A DNA stretch of 34,741 nt from contig JAFGGP010000052.1 of NCBI GenBank assembly GCA_016930485.1, positions 1 to 34,741 on the forward strand. The letters run 5' to 3'. Source of the stretch: Candidatus Omnitrophota bacterium. GTDB lineage: Bacteria > Omnitrophota > Gorgyraeia > JAFGGP01. The position numbers were made by a program, and so were the translations under genes. This document shows positions 1 through 8,732 of this stretch, piece after piece (position 1 is the stretch's first letter; the number at the start of each line of letters is the position of its first letter). A model generated the notes under the pieces. That model searched no databases. It was not told the origin of the DNA and saw only the letters and a list, made by a program, of their open reading frames with translations.

Positions 1-60
1 AGCGACCGAAGTAATCTCAAAAAGAGAGATTGCTTCGCCATCCAGGCTCGCAATGACGTC
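1..60. repeat. fragment of a palindromic intergenic repeat
   Basis: GAAGTAATCTC (8-18) pairs with GAGATTGCTTC (26-36) with one mismatch, followed by GCTCGCAATGAC; resembles widely dispersed bacterial intergenic palindromes. Confidence 0.5.
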
Positions 61-83
61 TTTAGCAGGGTTTTGCAACGGTC

Positions 84-209
84 TCAAATTCCAAAATCCA
101 AATGAATCAATAAAATCCAAATCACTCGACTCCTCCAGAGGTGAATAATTGGATCATTTGGGATGAAAGGATTCATTAGACATTTGTTATTTGAAATTTG
201 TTATTCGGG
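84..209. repeat. AT-rich heptad-arm repeat, copy A
   Basis: Left side CAAATTCCAAAATCCAAATG...; right arm 182-209 reads ATTTGTT ATTTGAA ATTTGTT ATTCGGG, a 7-nt period. Confidence 0.6.
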
Positions 210-228
210 CCTCTCCAGGCCAGACGAT

Positions 229-1713
229 ATGAAGCACATACGCTGTTCTACCCCCATATTCCGCAGCATTCCTGTAATTGCGACGGCGATGATCGTTGTC
301 TGCGTTTCCGGATGCGTGACCACAGGCTCTTCCGTTCGGATCCCCTCCAAGGTCCCACAAACACAAGGAGGCGTGCCGGTGCGTTATGCCGCGATTCCCT
401 CGCGGGCATACGCGCACTATGCAATGGGGTTGATCCTTGACAATGAGAATGACCCGGAAGCGGCCATCGAGGAGTACCGGCAGGCGCTGAAGTACGACAG
501 CGAAAGCTCCATGATTTATCTGAGGATAGGCGCCAATCTCATCCAGACGGACCAGCCAGGCGAGGCGGAGGAGACGCTCAAACACGCCCTTGAGCTTGAC
601 CCCGGCGATGAGCGGGGGCGGTTTTTGCTCGCTATTCTCTATACCTCACGGAGCCGTTTCGACATGGCCGAGGCAGAGTACCGGAGTATTCTGGAGGCAG
701 CGCCCGACAACCTCCTGGCACTGAGTTCGCTGGCGGATCTCTACGTCGTGAAAGGGGAGTTTGAAAAGGCGGTTGCCATCTATCAGGAGATCCTGGCGCA
801 CAGCGAGGTCGAGTCCTATAAGGTCTGCTTTAATCTCGGAATTATCTATATTAAACTCGACCAGTTCCCCGAGGCGCTCGAGTACCTCGAGAAGACCATC
901 CGGATTAACCCCGAGTATCTGCCCGCGCATGTAGCCTGCGCACTTCTGTATGAGGAGAGCGGTCAGCTCGATAAGGCGATCGAATGTTTTGAGGCCGCCC
1001 TGCAGATCGACCCGCTCAATTTTCGGCTTTACAATCAGTTGGGGCAGCTATATTATAGGGCGGGTTTGACGAGTGATGCGATCAGACAGTATGAGTTTGT
1101 CATCGGTCTCAATCCGGAAAATATCCTCTCAATCGTGTCGCTTGCCTACATCTACGTGGAGACCGGTGATTACGTTAATGCCAAGAAGTATCTGTACGAC
1201 GCCATCAAACTCGAGCCCGAGAACGCACAGCTCTATTTTTATCTTGGCTCTGTCTTTGAAAGGAACGGGGAATCGGAGCAGGCAAAGGAGATGCTGCTAC
1301 GCGCGATAGCGCTTAATCCGAGAAACGCCGAGGCATTAAACTATCTGGGTTATTTGTATGCGGATGCCGGCGAGAATCTGGAAGAGGCGGTTAATCTGAT
1401 AAAACAGGCCATCGCCATCGAGCCGATGAACGGGGCGTATATAGACAGCCTGGGGTGGGCGTACTACAAGCTGGGGATGCTTGAGCAGGCCAGGAAAGAA
1501 CTCGAGCGCGCCATCGAGCTCCTGGAGGACGATCCCGAGGTGCGCTATCATCTGGGTGAGGTGTATCACGCACTCGGCAATACCGAAAAGGCGGTCTGTG
1601 AGCTAGAGAAGTCACTGGAACTTGATCCCGGGCAGGAGAAGGCAAGGGCACTTTTGAAGAACCTCTCCGATTTTGCCGCCCGCGAGGTTGCGATAACGGA
1701 AGAAAAGCCATGA
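229..1713 (+). CDS. TPR-repeat lipoprotein
   Basis: ORF 163-1713; start at 229 (MKHIRCSTPIF...) preferred because upstream codons lie in repeat DNA; lipobox-like VSGC; many TPR units. Confidence 0.85.
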   Translation: MKHIRCSTPIFRSIPVIATAMIVVCVSGCVTTGSSVRIPSKVPQTQGGVPVRYAAIPSRAYAHYAMGLILDNENDPEAAIEEYRQALKYDSESSMIYLRIGANLIQTDQPGEAEETLKHALELDPGDERGRFLLAILYTSRSRFDMAEAEYRSILEAAPDNLLALSSLADLYVVKGEFEKAVAIYQEILAHSEVESYKVCFNLGIIYIKLDQFPEALEYLEKTIRINPEYLPAHVACALLYEESGQLDKAIECFEAALQIDPLNFRLYNQLGQLYYRAGLTSDAIRQYEFVIGLNPENILSIVSLAYIYVETGDYVNAKKYLYDAIKLEPENAQLYFYLGSVFERNGESEQAKEMLLRAIALNPRNAEALNYLGYLYADAGENLEEAVNLIKQAIAIEPMNGAYIDSLGWAYYKLGMLEQARKELERAIELLEDDPEVRYHLGEVYHALGNTEKAVCELEKSLELDPGQEKARALLKNLSDFAAREVAITEEKP

Positions 1714-2534
1714 GCGCAAAAAAAACAGATACGGCGTCTCTCAAAAAAAAGGCCCAGCAGCTGAGGCGCGACATCCTGGCGATGCTATGCGAGGCAGGCA
1801 GCGGGCATCCGGGCGGGTCGTTGTCTCTCGTTGAGCTTATCGTCGGATTGTATTTTCATGCCCTCAGACACCGTCCCGGTGACCCGCAGTGGGCCGGGCG
1901 GGACATCTTTATTCTCTCCAAGGGCCACGGTTGTCCGGCGCTCTATGCGGCGCTGGCCGATTGCGGCTATTTTCCCAAAGAGGAACTGAAGACACTCCGC
2001 AGGCTCAATTCGCGCCTGCAGGGACACCCGCAACGCGGACTGCCGGGTATCGAGGCCTCCACCGGTTCTCTCGGCCAGGGTCTTTCCATTGCGAATGGCA
2101 TTGCCCTTGCCGCGCGCCTTGACAGGCTGGACAGACGCGTCTACTGCATTATGGGTGACGGAGAGATACAAGAAGGGCAGATATGGGAGGCTGCACTTAC
2201 CGCAGGGCACTACAAGCTGGATAATCTCTGCGGGATTATCGATAACAATGGATACCAGATCGACGGCAGGATAGAGGATACGAAGAATCTGGCGCCGATA
2301 GCGGATAAATGGCGCTCATTTAACTGGCATGCGATAGAGATCGACGGGCACGATATCGGCCAGGTTATCGCCGCTTACGACGAGGCAGGAACTATTAAAG
2401 GAAAACCGACGATGATCGTTGCCCGTACCGTCAAGGGAAAAGGCATCTCATTTATGGAGTGCGATAATAAATGGCACGGCGTTGCCCCGAGTGAGGATGA
2501 ATTCAGGAAGGCGATAGAGGAACTGAACAATTAA
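1710..2534 (+). CDS. transketolase, N-terminal subunit
   Basis: GHPGGSLS, GSLGQGLSIANGIA and GDGEIQEGQIWEA TPP-binding motifs. Confidence 0.92.
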   Translation: MSAKKTDTASLKKKAQQLRRDILAMLCEAGSGHPGGSLSLVELIVGLYFHALRHRPGDPQWAGRDIFILSKGHGCPALYAALADCGYFPKEELKTLRRLNSRLQGHPQRGLPGIEASTGSLGQGLSIANGIALAARLDRLDRRVYCIMGDGEIQEGQIWEAALTAGHYKLDNLCGIIDNNGYQIDGRIEDTKNLAPIADKWRSFNWHAIEIDGHDIGQVIAAYDEAGTIKGKPTMIVARTVKGKGISFMECDNKWHGVAPSEDEFRKAIEELNN

Positions 2535-2605
2535 ATTCTAACAGTATCAAAAATCAAAATGACATATCAAAATGCAAAGAGCCTAAAACTCTAACGAATA
2601 ATAAC

Positions 2606-2639
2606 CAATATACAAATTCCAATAATCAAACAATACACA
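2606..2639. repeat. 34-nt repeat, second copy at 29019-29052
   Basis: CAATATACAAATTCCAATAATCAAACAATACACA; 32/34 identical to 29019-29052. Confidence 0.8.
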
Positions 2640-2651
2640 GACAAAAAACAA

Positions 2652-2704
2652 TATGTCATTTCCGCGAAGCCTCTCCTCACGAAAGTGGGGAGTGGGAATC
2701 CAGG
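2652..2704. repeat. palindromic MITE-like fragment (TGTCATTTCC...GGGAATCCAG)
   Basis: Imperfect outer inverted repeat; inner hairpin CTCCTCAC-GAAA-GTGGGGAG. Confidence 0.5.
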
Positions 2705-2713
2705 AGAATGTAG

Positions 2714-2733
2714 CCCCACATTTCAATGTGGGG
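2714..2733. repeat. perfect short hairpin
   Basis: CCCCACAT-TTCA-ATGTGGGG. Confidence 0.7.
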
Positions 2734-2797
2734 ATGAACCCAGATTTTAAACCGAGGAAGACCGAAGGTCGGGCCCGGTCAGAAAAAGGAACAGTGC

Positions 2798-3748
2798 ATG
2801 TCTGAAGCGAGAAAGCCAAAGTCAAGCCGGGACGGATTCGGCGAAGGGTTGCTTGAGGCGGGCAGGGCTGATGAGCGGGTGGTCGTTTTGTGTGCCGATT
2901 TGACCGACTCTGTCAGGGCCGGCTGGTTTAAGCGGGAGTTTCCGGAGAGGTTTTTCTCCCTTGGGGTGAGCGAACAGGATATGATGGGGACGGCCGCCGG
3001 CCTTGCGCTGGGCGGCAAGATCCCGTTCGCCTGCACCTTCAGTGCCTTTGCGGCCGGCAGGGTATGGGAACAGATCCGCGTCTCACTTTGCTATATGAAA
3101 CTGGATGTCAAGATCGGGGCAAGCCACGGCGGCATCACGGTAGGCGAAGACGGGGCAACACACCAGGCACTGGAGGAAATCGCTATTCTGCGTTCGCTCC
3201 CCAATATGACGATCGTTGTCCCGGCCGACGCCGATGAGGCGAGGCGGGCGACGGTCCAGGCGGTCACATACCCCGGACCTGTCTATATCAGGACCAGCCG
3301 TAACAGCGTGCCGTTTGTTACCGGCGGTGATGAGGCGTTCCAGATCGGGAGGGCGGCTATTTTGAGACAGGGTGACGACATTACCCTGATTGCGTGCGGC
3401 CAGCTGGTCTATCAGGCCCTCGAGGCCGCAAAGGTACTGGCAGCCAGGGGGATTGAGGCGCGCGTTGTCAACATGCACACGATAAAGCCGCTTGATGAAG
3501 AGGCTGTGCTGGCGGCATGCAGGGATACAGGGGCAGTTGTTACCTGCGAGGAACACACGATTATAGGTGGACTCGGCGGCGCTGTGGCAGAGGTGGTATG
3601 CAAAAAATGTCCGGTACCGGTAGAGATGGTGGGCACCAGGGATGTCTTCGGGGTCTCGGGCTCGCCGACCGAACTCCTGCATGTCTTTGAACTCGATGCC
3701 GATGCGATTGTGAGGGCGGCAGAACGCATCATACAGAAGAAGCAGTGA
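2798..3748 (+). CDS. transketolase, C-terminal subunit
   Basis: Pyr domain (SLGVSEQDMMGTAAGLALGGKIPFACTFSAF) and C-terminal domain. Confidence 0.92.
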   Translation: MSEARKPKSSRDGFGEGLLEAGRADERVVVLCADLTDSVRAGWFKREFPERFFSLGVSEQDMMGTAAGLALGGKIPFACTFSAFAAGRVWEQIRVSLCYMKLDVKIGASHGGITVGEDGATHQALEEIAILRSLPNMTIVVPADADEARRATVQAVTYPGPVYIRTSRNSVPFVTGGDEAFQIGRAAILRQGDDITLIACGQLVYQALEAAKVLAARGIEARVVNMHTIKPLDEEAVLAACRDTGAVVTCEEHTIIGGLGGAVAEVVCKKCPVPVEMVGTRDVFGVSGSPTELLHVFELDADAIVRAAERIIQKKQ

Positions 3749-4620
3749 AAGAGCTTTCCTTAACGTCTCCTGCCAAGATCAATCTGTTTCTCAATGTCCT
3801 GGAAAGAATGCCGGACGGCTATCACCGCATAGAAACCCTCTTTGAACGCATCTCTCTCTGTGACGATATCTCCTTTACGCTCCTTAAGAAAGGCCGCCTC
3901 GAGGTAGTTATGGAAGGTGCCCCCGGGGTGCCGAGACAGGAAGACAATCTGGCGTTCCGAGCCGCCCGGCTGCTCAAGGCACACCTTGGTATCAGTGCCG
4001 GGGCCCGGATCAGGGTTGCCAAACGCATTCCCATAGGGGCCGGTCTCGCAGGGGGTTCAAGCAACGCCGCGACTACCCTGGAAGGATTATGTCGCTTGTG
4101 GTCTCTCTCGGTTCCACATGAAGTGCTGATGGCGTTGGGGGCCTCATTAGGGGCGGATGTCCCCTTTTTTGTGAGCGGGGCATCCAGGGCGATAGGCAGA
4201 GGGAGAGGTGATGAGATTGAGCCGGTCAGGGGTAGCGCACGGTTCTGGTATGTGCTGGTGACACCGAACGTTATTGTGCGCACCAAAGAGATTTACGAGA
4301 AATGGGAGCATACTTTTAGCTTGACAACCGGAAGGGATAGACTTACACTTATAGCCTGCGCCGTTCGGGAGGGCGACCTTCTGAGACTCGGGAATGCGTT
4401 ATATAACTCTCTCGAACCCATTACAGCGCAGTGTATTAAAGATATAGACCTGATTAAAGGCGCGCTCTTACACCAGGGGGCGCGGTATGCCTTGATGAGC
4501 GGTAGCGGACCGACGGTTTTCGGGATTGCGGATGACGAAGGGCATGCAGGGGATATAGCGAGGAATCTCGCCTCCCTAAATAAAAATTGGCGTGTTACTT
4601 GTGCCCATAGTATAATATAG
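3745..4620 (+). CDS. ispE: 4-diphosphocytidyl-2-C-methyl-D-erythritol kinase
   Basis: PAKINLFLNVLERMPDGYHRIETLF and GHMP motif PIGAGLAGGSSNAA. Confidence 0.95.
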   Translation: MKELSLTSPAKINLFLNVLERMPDGYHRIETLFERISLCDDISFTLLKKGRLEVVMEGAPGVPRQEDNLAFRAARLLKAHLGISAGARIRVAKRIPIGAGLAGGSSNAATTLEGLCRLWSLSVPHEVLMALGASLGADVPFFVSGASRAIGRGRGDEIEPVRGSARFWYVLVTPNVIVRTKEIYEKWEHTFSLTTGRDRLTLIACAVREGDLLRLGNALYNSLEPITAQCIKDIDLIKGALLHQGARYALMSGSGPTVFGIADDEGHAGDIARNLASLNKNWRVTCAHSII

Positions 4621-4659
4621 TCCGTTTCGTCTGAGACGTTGCAGGGAGGCAAGACAGAG

Positions 4660-5049
4660 GTGGAGATTACCGAGGTCCGGATCTTTTTGAAGGAACATCC
4701 GGAAAACGACAGACTCAAGGCGTACGCAACAGTGACCTTTGAGAATGTCTTTGTCGTGAGAAACGTGAAGGTCATTCAGGGCACAAAAGGGCTCTTTGTG
4801 GCAATGCCCTCACGCAGAACCAAGGAGCCGTGCCCAAGATGCCAGAGCAGCAACGAAGTAAGAAGCAGGTTTTGCAATCAGTGCGGCAGTGCCCTGCCGC
4901 CGCCGCGGGAGATAAGCGGCAAGGATCGTGAATCCGAGCATAGGGATATTGCCCACCCTATCACCCTCGAATATCGGGAATATATACAAAAAAAGGTTTT
5001 AGAGGCCTACGAGTCCGAGAGGCATAAGACACAACCACCGCCTCGATAA
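4660..5049 (+). CDS. SpoVG family protein with inserted zinc ribbon
   Basis: SpoVG-like N-terminus (EITEVRIFL...LKAYATVTFENVFVVRNVKVIQG) and C-terminus (AHPITLEYREYIQKKVLEAYE); CPRC-x10-CNQC between; GTG at 4660 follows GGGAGG. Confidence 0.85.
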   Translation: MEITEVRIFLKEHPENDRLKAYATVTFENVFVVRNVKVIQGTKGLFVAMPSRRTKEPCPRCQSSNEVRSRFCNQCGSALPPPREISGKDRESEHRDIAHPITLEYREYIQKKVLEAYESERHKTQPPPR

Positions 5050-5063
5050 TGAGTGATGTATGG

Positions 5064-5138
5064 TGCCCGGTGGTGTAATTGGTAACACACCGGCCTTTGG
5101 AGCCGAGATTCGAGGTTCGAGCCCTCGCCGGGCAGCCA
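5064..5138 (+). tRNA. tRNA-Gln (anticodon TTG)
   Basis: Acceptor TGCCCGG (5064-5070)/CCGGGCA (5128-5134), anticodon loop CTTTGGA, T-loop GGTTCGAGCC, encoded CCA. Confidence 0.93.
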
Positions 5139-5144
5139 CCTTAG

Positions 5145-5192
5145 ACCACACAGGGTTTAGGGTGAGCCCTGAACCCTGTGTGGTTCAGGGCT
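5145..5192 (+). promoter_or_regulatory. overlapping, mutually exclusive hairpins between tRNA-Gln and glmU
   Basis: ACCACACAGGGTT (5145-5157)/AACCCTGTGTGGT (5172-5184), 13 bp; alternative AGCCCTGAACC (5165-5175)/GGTTCAGGGCT (5182-5192), 11 bp. Confidence 0.6.
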
Positions 5193-5274
5193 GGAGACTC
5201 AAGACCCGGTCTTTCATGTGGGCGCGAATCCGAGTGGGCCATTAAGCAGTGAATTCCTAACAACAGTTATCTAT

Positions 5275-6042
5275 ATGGATACCCGTGAGTCAGTTCCTGT
5301 ATCAGAGGTAGCGGCGATTGTGCTTGCTGCCGGAGAGGGAACGCGTATGAAGTCACCCCTGCCGAAGGTATTGCATCTTCTCAGGGGCAGGCCGCTTTTG
5401 GCATATGTCCTTGATGCCCTCAGCGGCGCGGGGGTGTCTCATGTGACGGTCGTCGTCGGCTATAAGGGCGAGGAGATAGAAAAGATAGTATCCGATGGCA
5501 TCAGGACCGTCTGGCAGAAAGACCAGCTCGGTACCGGGGATGCCGTACGTCAGGCCGAGGCATCATTACAGGATTTTGACGGACCGATACTGGTCCTTTA
5601 CGGCGATACCCCGTTACTGACCGCCGATACCCTGATGCAGCTGGTGAAGCTTCATCGGGACGGCGGGGCCAGCTGTACGCTGCTTACCGTGGAGATCGAT
5701 GACCCGGCCGGCTACGGAAGGATTATCCGGTCAGAAGAAGGGGCGGTCGTCGCCATCCGGGAGGATAAGGATGCGACGAGTGAGGAGCGTGCCATACGGG
5801 AGATTAATGTCGGTGCGTATGTGTTCAATGCCAGGGAGCTTTTTCAGGTACTTACCGAGGTAACCTGTGCCAATCGCAGCGGGGAGTATTATCTGACCGA
5901 TACCATCGCGCTTTTCTGCGCTCAGGGCAAGAAGGTCCTCGGATATAAGACACCGAGGGCATGGGAAACACTCGGGATCAATTCTCAGGAAGAGCTGAGA
6001 CAGGCAGATGAGATACTTGGCGGGACGCGTTCCTCGCGCTAG
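5275..6042 (+). CDS. glmU: GlmU-type N-acetylglucosamine-1-phosphate uridylyltransferase, pyrophosphorylase domain only
   Basis: VLAAGEGTRMKSPLPKVLHLLRGRPLLAYVLDAL; about 255 aa, no C-terminal left-handed beta-helix. Confidence 0.85.
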   Translation: MDTRESVPVSEVAAIVLAAGEGTRMKSPLPKVLHLLRGRPLLAYVLDALSGAGVSHVTVVVGYKGEEIEKIVSDGIRTVWQKDQLGTGDAVRQAEASLQDFDGPILVLYGDTPLLTADTLMQLVKLHRDGGASCTLLTVEIDDPAGYGRIIRSEEGAVVAIREDKDATSEERAIREINVGAYVFNARELFQVLTEVTCANRSGEYYLTDTIALFCAQGKKVLGYKTPRAWETLGINSQEELRQADEILGGTRSSR

Positions 6043-6152
6043 GCGTTGGCGTTTTGCGGCCTCTGGCAGTTTTCCCGGACGGCCGACAAGGGCGGGAGAC
6101 GCCGCTGTAAAAGGAGAGGCGATATATCGCTGCCACACAAAAGAGGTAGACC

Positions 6153-7118
6153 ATGAAAACCAAAATTTCCGTTTTTACCGGCAATGCGCACCCTGCGCTC
6201 GCGCAGGAGATCTGCGACCATCTTGATGTGCCCTTGAGCAGGGCCCGCGTCGGGCGTTTCAGCGAAGGCGAGATCAGCGTTAAGATAGAGGAGAATGTCC
6301 GGGGCAAAGATGTCTTTGTTGTCCAGCCGACGTGTCCGCCGCCGAACGAACATCTCATGGAGCTTTTGATTATGCTGGATGCCCTGAGGAGGGCATCTGC
6401 CCGGCGCATTACGGCGGTAGTGCCGTATTTCGGCTATGCCCGGCAGGACAGGAAGGACCAGCCCCGCGTGCCGATTACGGCAAAGCTTGTAGCAAATCTC
6501 ATTACGGTTGCCGGCGCCAACAGGGTATTGACGATCGACCTGCACGCCGGACAGCTGCAGGGCTTTTTCGATCTTCCGCTTGATAACCTGTACGCAATTA
6601 ACGTATTTGTCGATCATGTGATGGAGATGAATATCGATGACCTGGCGGTGGTGTCTCCGGACGTAGGCGGCATCAAGATGGCGCGTGCCTATGCCAAGCG
6701 TTTCGGCGCGGCACTGGCCATTGTGGATAAGAGAAGACTGAGCCCCGACTCGACAGAGGTCATGAATATCATGGGCGATGTGAAGGGGAAGAACGTGCTG
6801 ATCATCGATGATATTATCGCGACGGCGGGCTCGATCTGCGAGGCCTCGGTTGCCCTGAAGGCCGCGGGGGCACGGGATATTTTCGCGGCGATCACACACC
6901 CGGTGCTTTCCGGGCCAGCGCTCGAACGTCTGGAAAAGGCGCCGATCAAAACCTTATTCGTGACCAATACCATTCCCCTTGATGATCGAAAAAAGCGGTG
7001 TTCGAAGATAGAGATGATTACCATCGCCTCGCTCTTAGCCGAGGCCATACAGCGTATACACAATGAGGCGTCGATTAGCGAACTGTTTGTTGAGAGCTAT
7101 GATGCGGGAGGTATGTAA
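6153..7118 (+). CDS. prs: ribose-phosphate pyrophosphokinase
   Basis: VVPYFGYARQDRK and VLIIDDIIATAGSI motifs. Confidence 0.96.
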   Translation: MKTKISVFTGNAHPALAQEICDHLDVPLSRARVGRFSEGEISVKIEENVRGKDVFVVQPTCPPPNEHLMELLIMLDALRRASARRITAVVPYFGYARQDRKDQPRVPITAKLVANLITVAGANRVLTIDLHAGQLQGFFDLPLDNLYAINVFVDHVMEMNIDDLAVVSPDVGGIKMARAYAKRFGAALAIVDKRRLSPDSTEVMNIMGDVKGKNVLIIDDIIATAGSICEASVALKAAGARDIFAAITHPVLSGPALERLEKAPIKTLFVTNTIPLDDRKKRCSKIEMITIASLLAEAIQRIHNEASISELFVESYDAGGM

Positions 7119-7171
7119 GGACGCGGTCTTGAGCTCATGATACGTTCGCTTATCGTTGTACGGAGGATACC

Positions 7172-7846
7172 ATGGAACAGAGAACACTTTCGGTTCAACG
7201 GAGAGACAAGACGGGAAAAGAGTCCTGCAAGAAACTAAGGGCGGAGGGGCTGGTGCCCGCGGTTGTCTATGCAGGCGGAAAAGAGGCAGTGCTGCTCGCG
7301 GTGCCTGCCAGAGAGATGCAGCGAATATTACACGGAGAGGGTTCAACCAACGCAATCATCAATCTTATGATTAAGGAAAACGGTGCCTCGCAAGAAAAGA
7401 CGGTTATCATCAAGGAGGTGCAGTTTAATCCGGTAAAGGATGATATGGTTCACATCGATTTTCAGGAGATTTCGCTGACCGAAAAACTCACCGTGAACGT
7501 GCCGGTTGTTGAAAAAGGTGAACCGATAGGTGTGAGACGCGACGGCGGCATCCTGGAACACTCGACCCGGGAGCTCGAGATCGAGTGTCTGCCGACCCAG
7601 ATTCCTGAGTCGATCGTGGTTGATGTCTCCAATCTGGAGATCGGTGATTCGATCCACCTGAAGGATATCGTCTTGCCGGAGGGGGTTGAGGTACTTGACT
7701 CCCTCGAGACCACCCTGTTTAGTGTAATGGCCCCGCGCCTTGAGGAAGAACCGGTGGCCGCCGCCGCCGAGGAGGCAGGGCCGCAGGAACCCGAGGTTAT
7801 CAGGGAAAAGAAGGCAGAGCCTGAGGGTGAAGAGGCCGAGGCATAG
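7172..7846 (+). CDS. rplY: 50S ribosomal protein L25/Ctc
   Basis: L25 N-terminal domain plus TL5 C-terminal domain and acidic tail. Confidence 0.93.
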   Translation: MEQRTLSVQRRDKTGKESCKKLRAEGLVPAVVYAGGKEAVLLAVPAREMQRILHGEGSTNAIINLMIKENGASQEKTVIIKEVQFNPVKDDMVHIDFQEISLTEKLTVNVPVVEKGEPIGVRRDGGILEHSTRELEIECLPTQIPESIVVDVSNLEIGDSIHLKDIVLPEGVEVLDSLETTLFSVMAPRLEEEPVAAAAEEAGPQEPEVIREKKAEPEGEEAEA

Positions 7847-7875
7847 GATTTCAGGCGTCTTTTCCGGCAACTATT

Positions 7876-8475
7876 ATGGCTGAGCGACTGTGCGATAAAG
7901 TAATGATCGGTCTCGGGAATCCGGGAAGGACGTATGCCGGGACGCGCCATAATGTCGGATTTCTCGTTATAGCGGCCCTTGCCAGGAGGCATGACATAGC
8001 AGTAACGAGAAAGGCGCACAAGAGCCTCGTTGGTTCGGGTCTGATATGCGGTACTCGCGTGGTTCTGGCATTGCCGCAGACCTATATGAATGCCTCCGGG
8101 GTGGCGGTGAGGCAGCTGTTTGCGCATTATGGCGTGACACAGGATGGCGTACTGGTTATCTGTGATGATCTGAACCTGCCGCAGGGCACGATACGGCTGA
8201 GAGGGCAGGGAAGTGACGGCGGTCATAAGGGCCTGCGGTCAATTATCGAAGAAACAGGGTCAGAAGAGTTTGCCCGACTCAGGGTGGGCATTGATTGCCC
8301 GCCGGCCGAGAAGGCGGCAGAGGAGTATGTGCTGGAGCCTTTTTCCGGTGAGGAGAAAAAAATAATGGCGGATGTTGTCGTAACCGCCGTTCGCGCCTGC
8401 GAGTCGTGGCTGGAACACGGCATCGACGTTACCATGAGCGCATTTAATCACCCGAGGATGGAAGTTGGGGAGTGA
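7876..8475 (+). CDS. pth: peptidyl-tRNA hydrolase
   Basis: GLGNPGRTYAGTRHNVGF, PQTYMNASG, GSDGGHKGLRSI. Confidence 0.96.
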   Translation: MAERLCDKVMIGLGNPGRTYAGTRHNVGFLVIAALARRHDIAVTRKAHKSLVGSGLICGTRVVLALPQTYMNASGVAVRQLFAHYGVTQDGVLVICDDLNLPQGTIRLRGQGSDGGHKGLRSIIEETGSEEFARLRVGIDCPPAEKAAEEYVLEPFSGEEKKIMADVVVTAVRACESWLEHGIDVTMSAFNHPRMEVGE

Positions 8476-8683
8476 TAATTCGGCCAGACAATTTACATTC
8501 ACTTCGTTCTATACATTGTGGCCTTCCGCCAAATCTGTGATTTAGCGAGATCTCGCCCTCCGCAGAAGCGGAGAGGTGGACATATAAAGGAATATAACCA
8601 GACATCCCTTGCCTAAATAGCGGGGAAAATGTCTTCGACTTTTTCCCCGGTAGGCCTGTCCTCTGAGAGGGCTGTGGGATACA

Positions 8684-8721
8684 CCCCATGAGAGAAAAAA
8701 ACAAAAGACTCTCTCACGGGG
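8684..8721. repeat. hairpin CCCCATGAGAG/CTCTCACGGGG
   Basis: 11-bp arms with one mismatch; related sequence at 19664-19703. Confidence 0.55.
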
Positions 8722-8732
8722 TACATTCGCCC

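Noticed and set aside
1710-3748. Transketolase as a broken pseudogene
   Set aside because: Both halves have intact starts, stops and full domains; two-subunit transketolases are common in bacteria.
5193-5245. Sequence resembling the 3' half of a second tRNA (GACTCAAGACC...GGGCGCGAATCCGAGTGGGCCA)
   Set aside because: No matching acceptor or D-arm could be found; T-arm stem does not pair properly.
6043-6152. Frameshift removing the GlmU C-terminal domain
   Set aside because: Only 110 nt before prs; no hexapeptide-repeat sequence remains in any frame.
6039-6899. 286-aa minus-strand ORF opposite prs
   Set aside because: Antisense shadow of a well-recognised gene; His/Arg-rich with no recognisable domain.
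8623-8657. Rho-independent terminator after pth
   Set aside because: The A/T runs are inside the stem and no U-run follows the hairpin; left as an unspecified hairpin.
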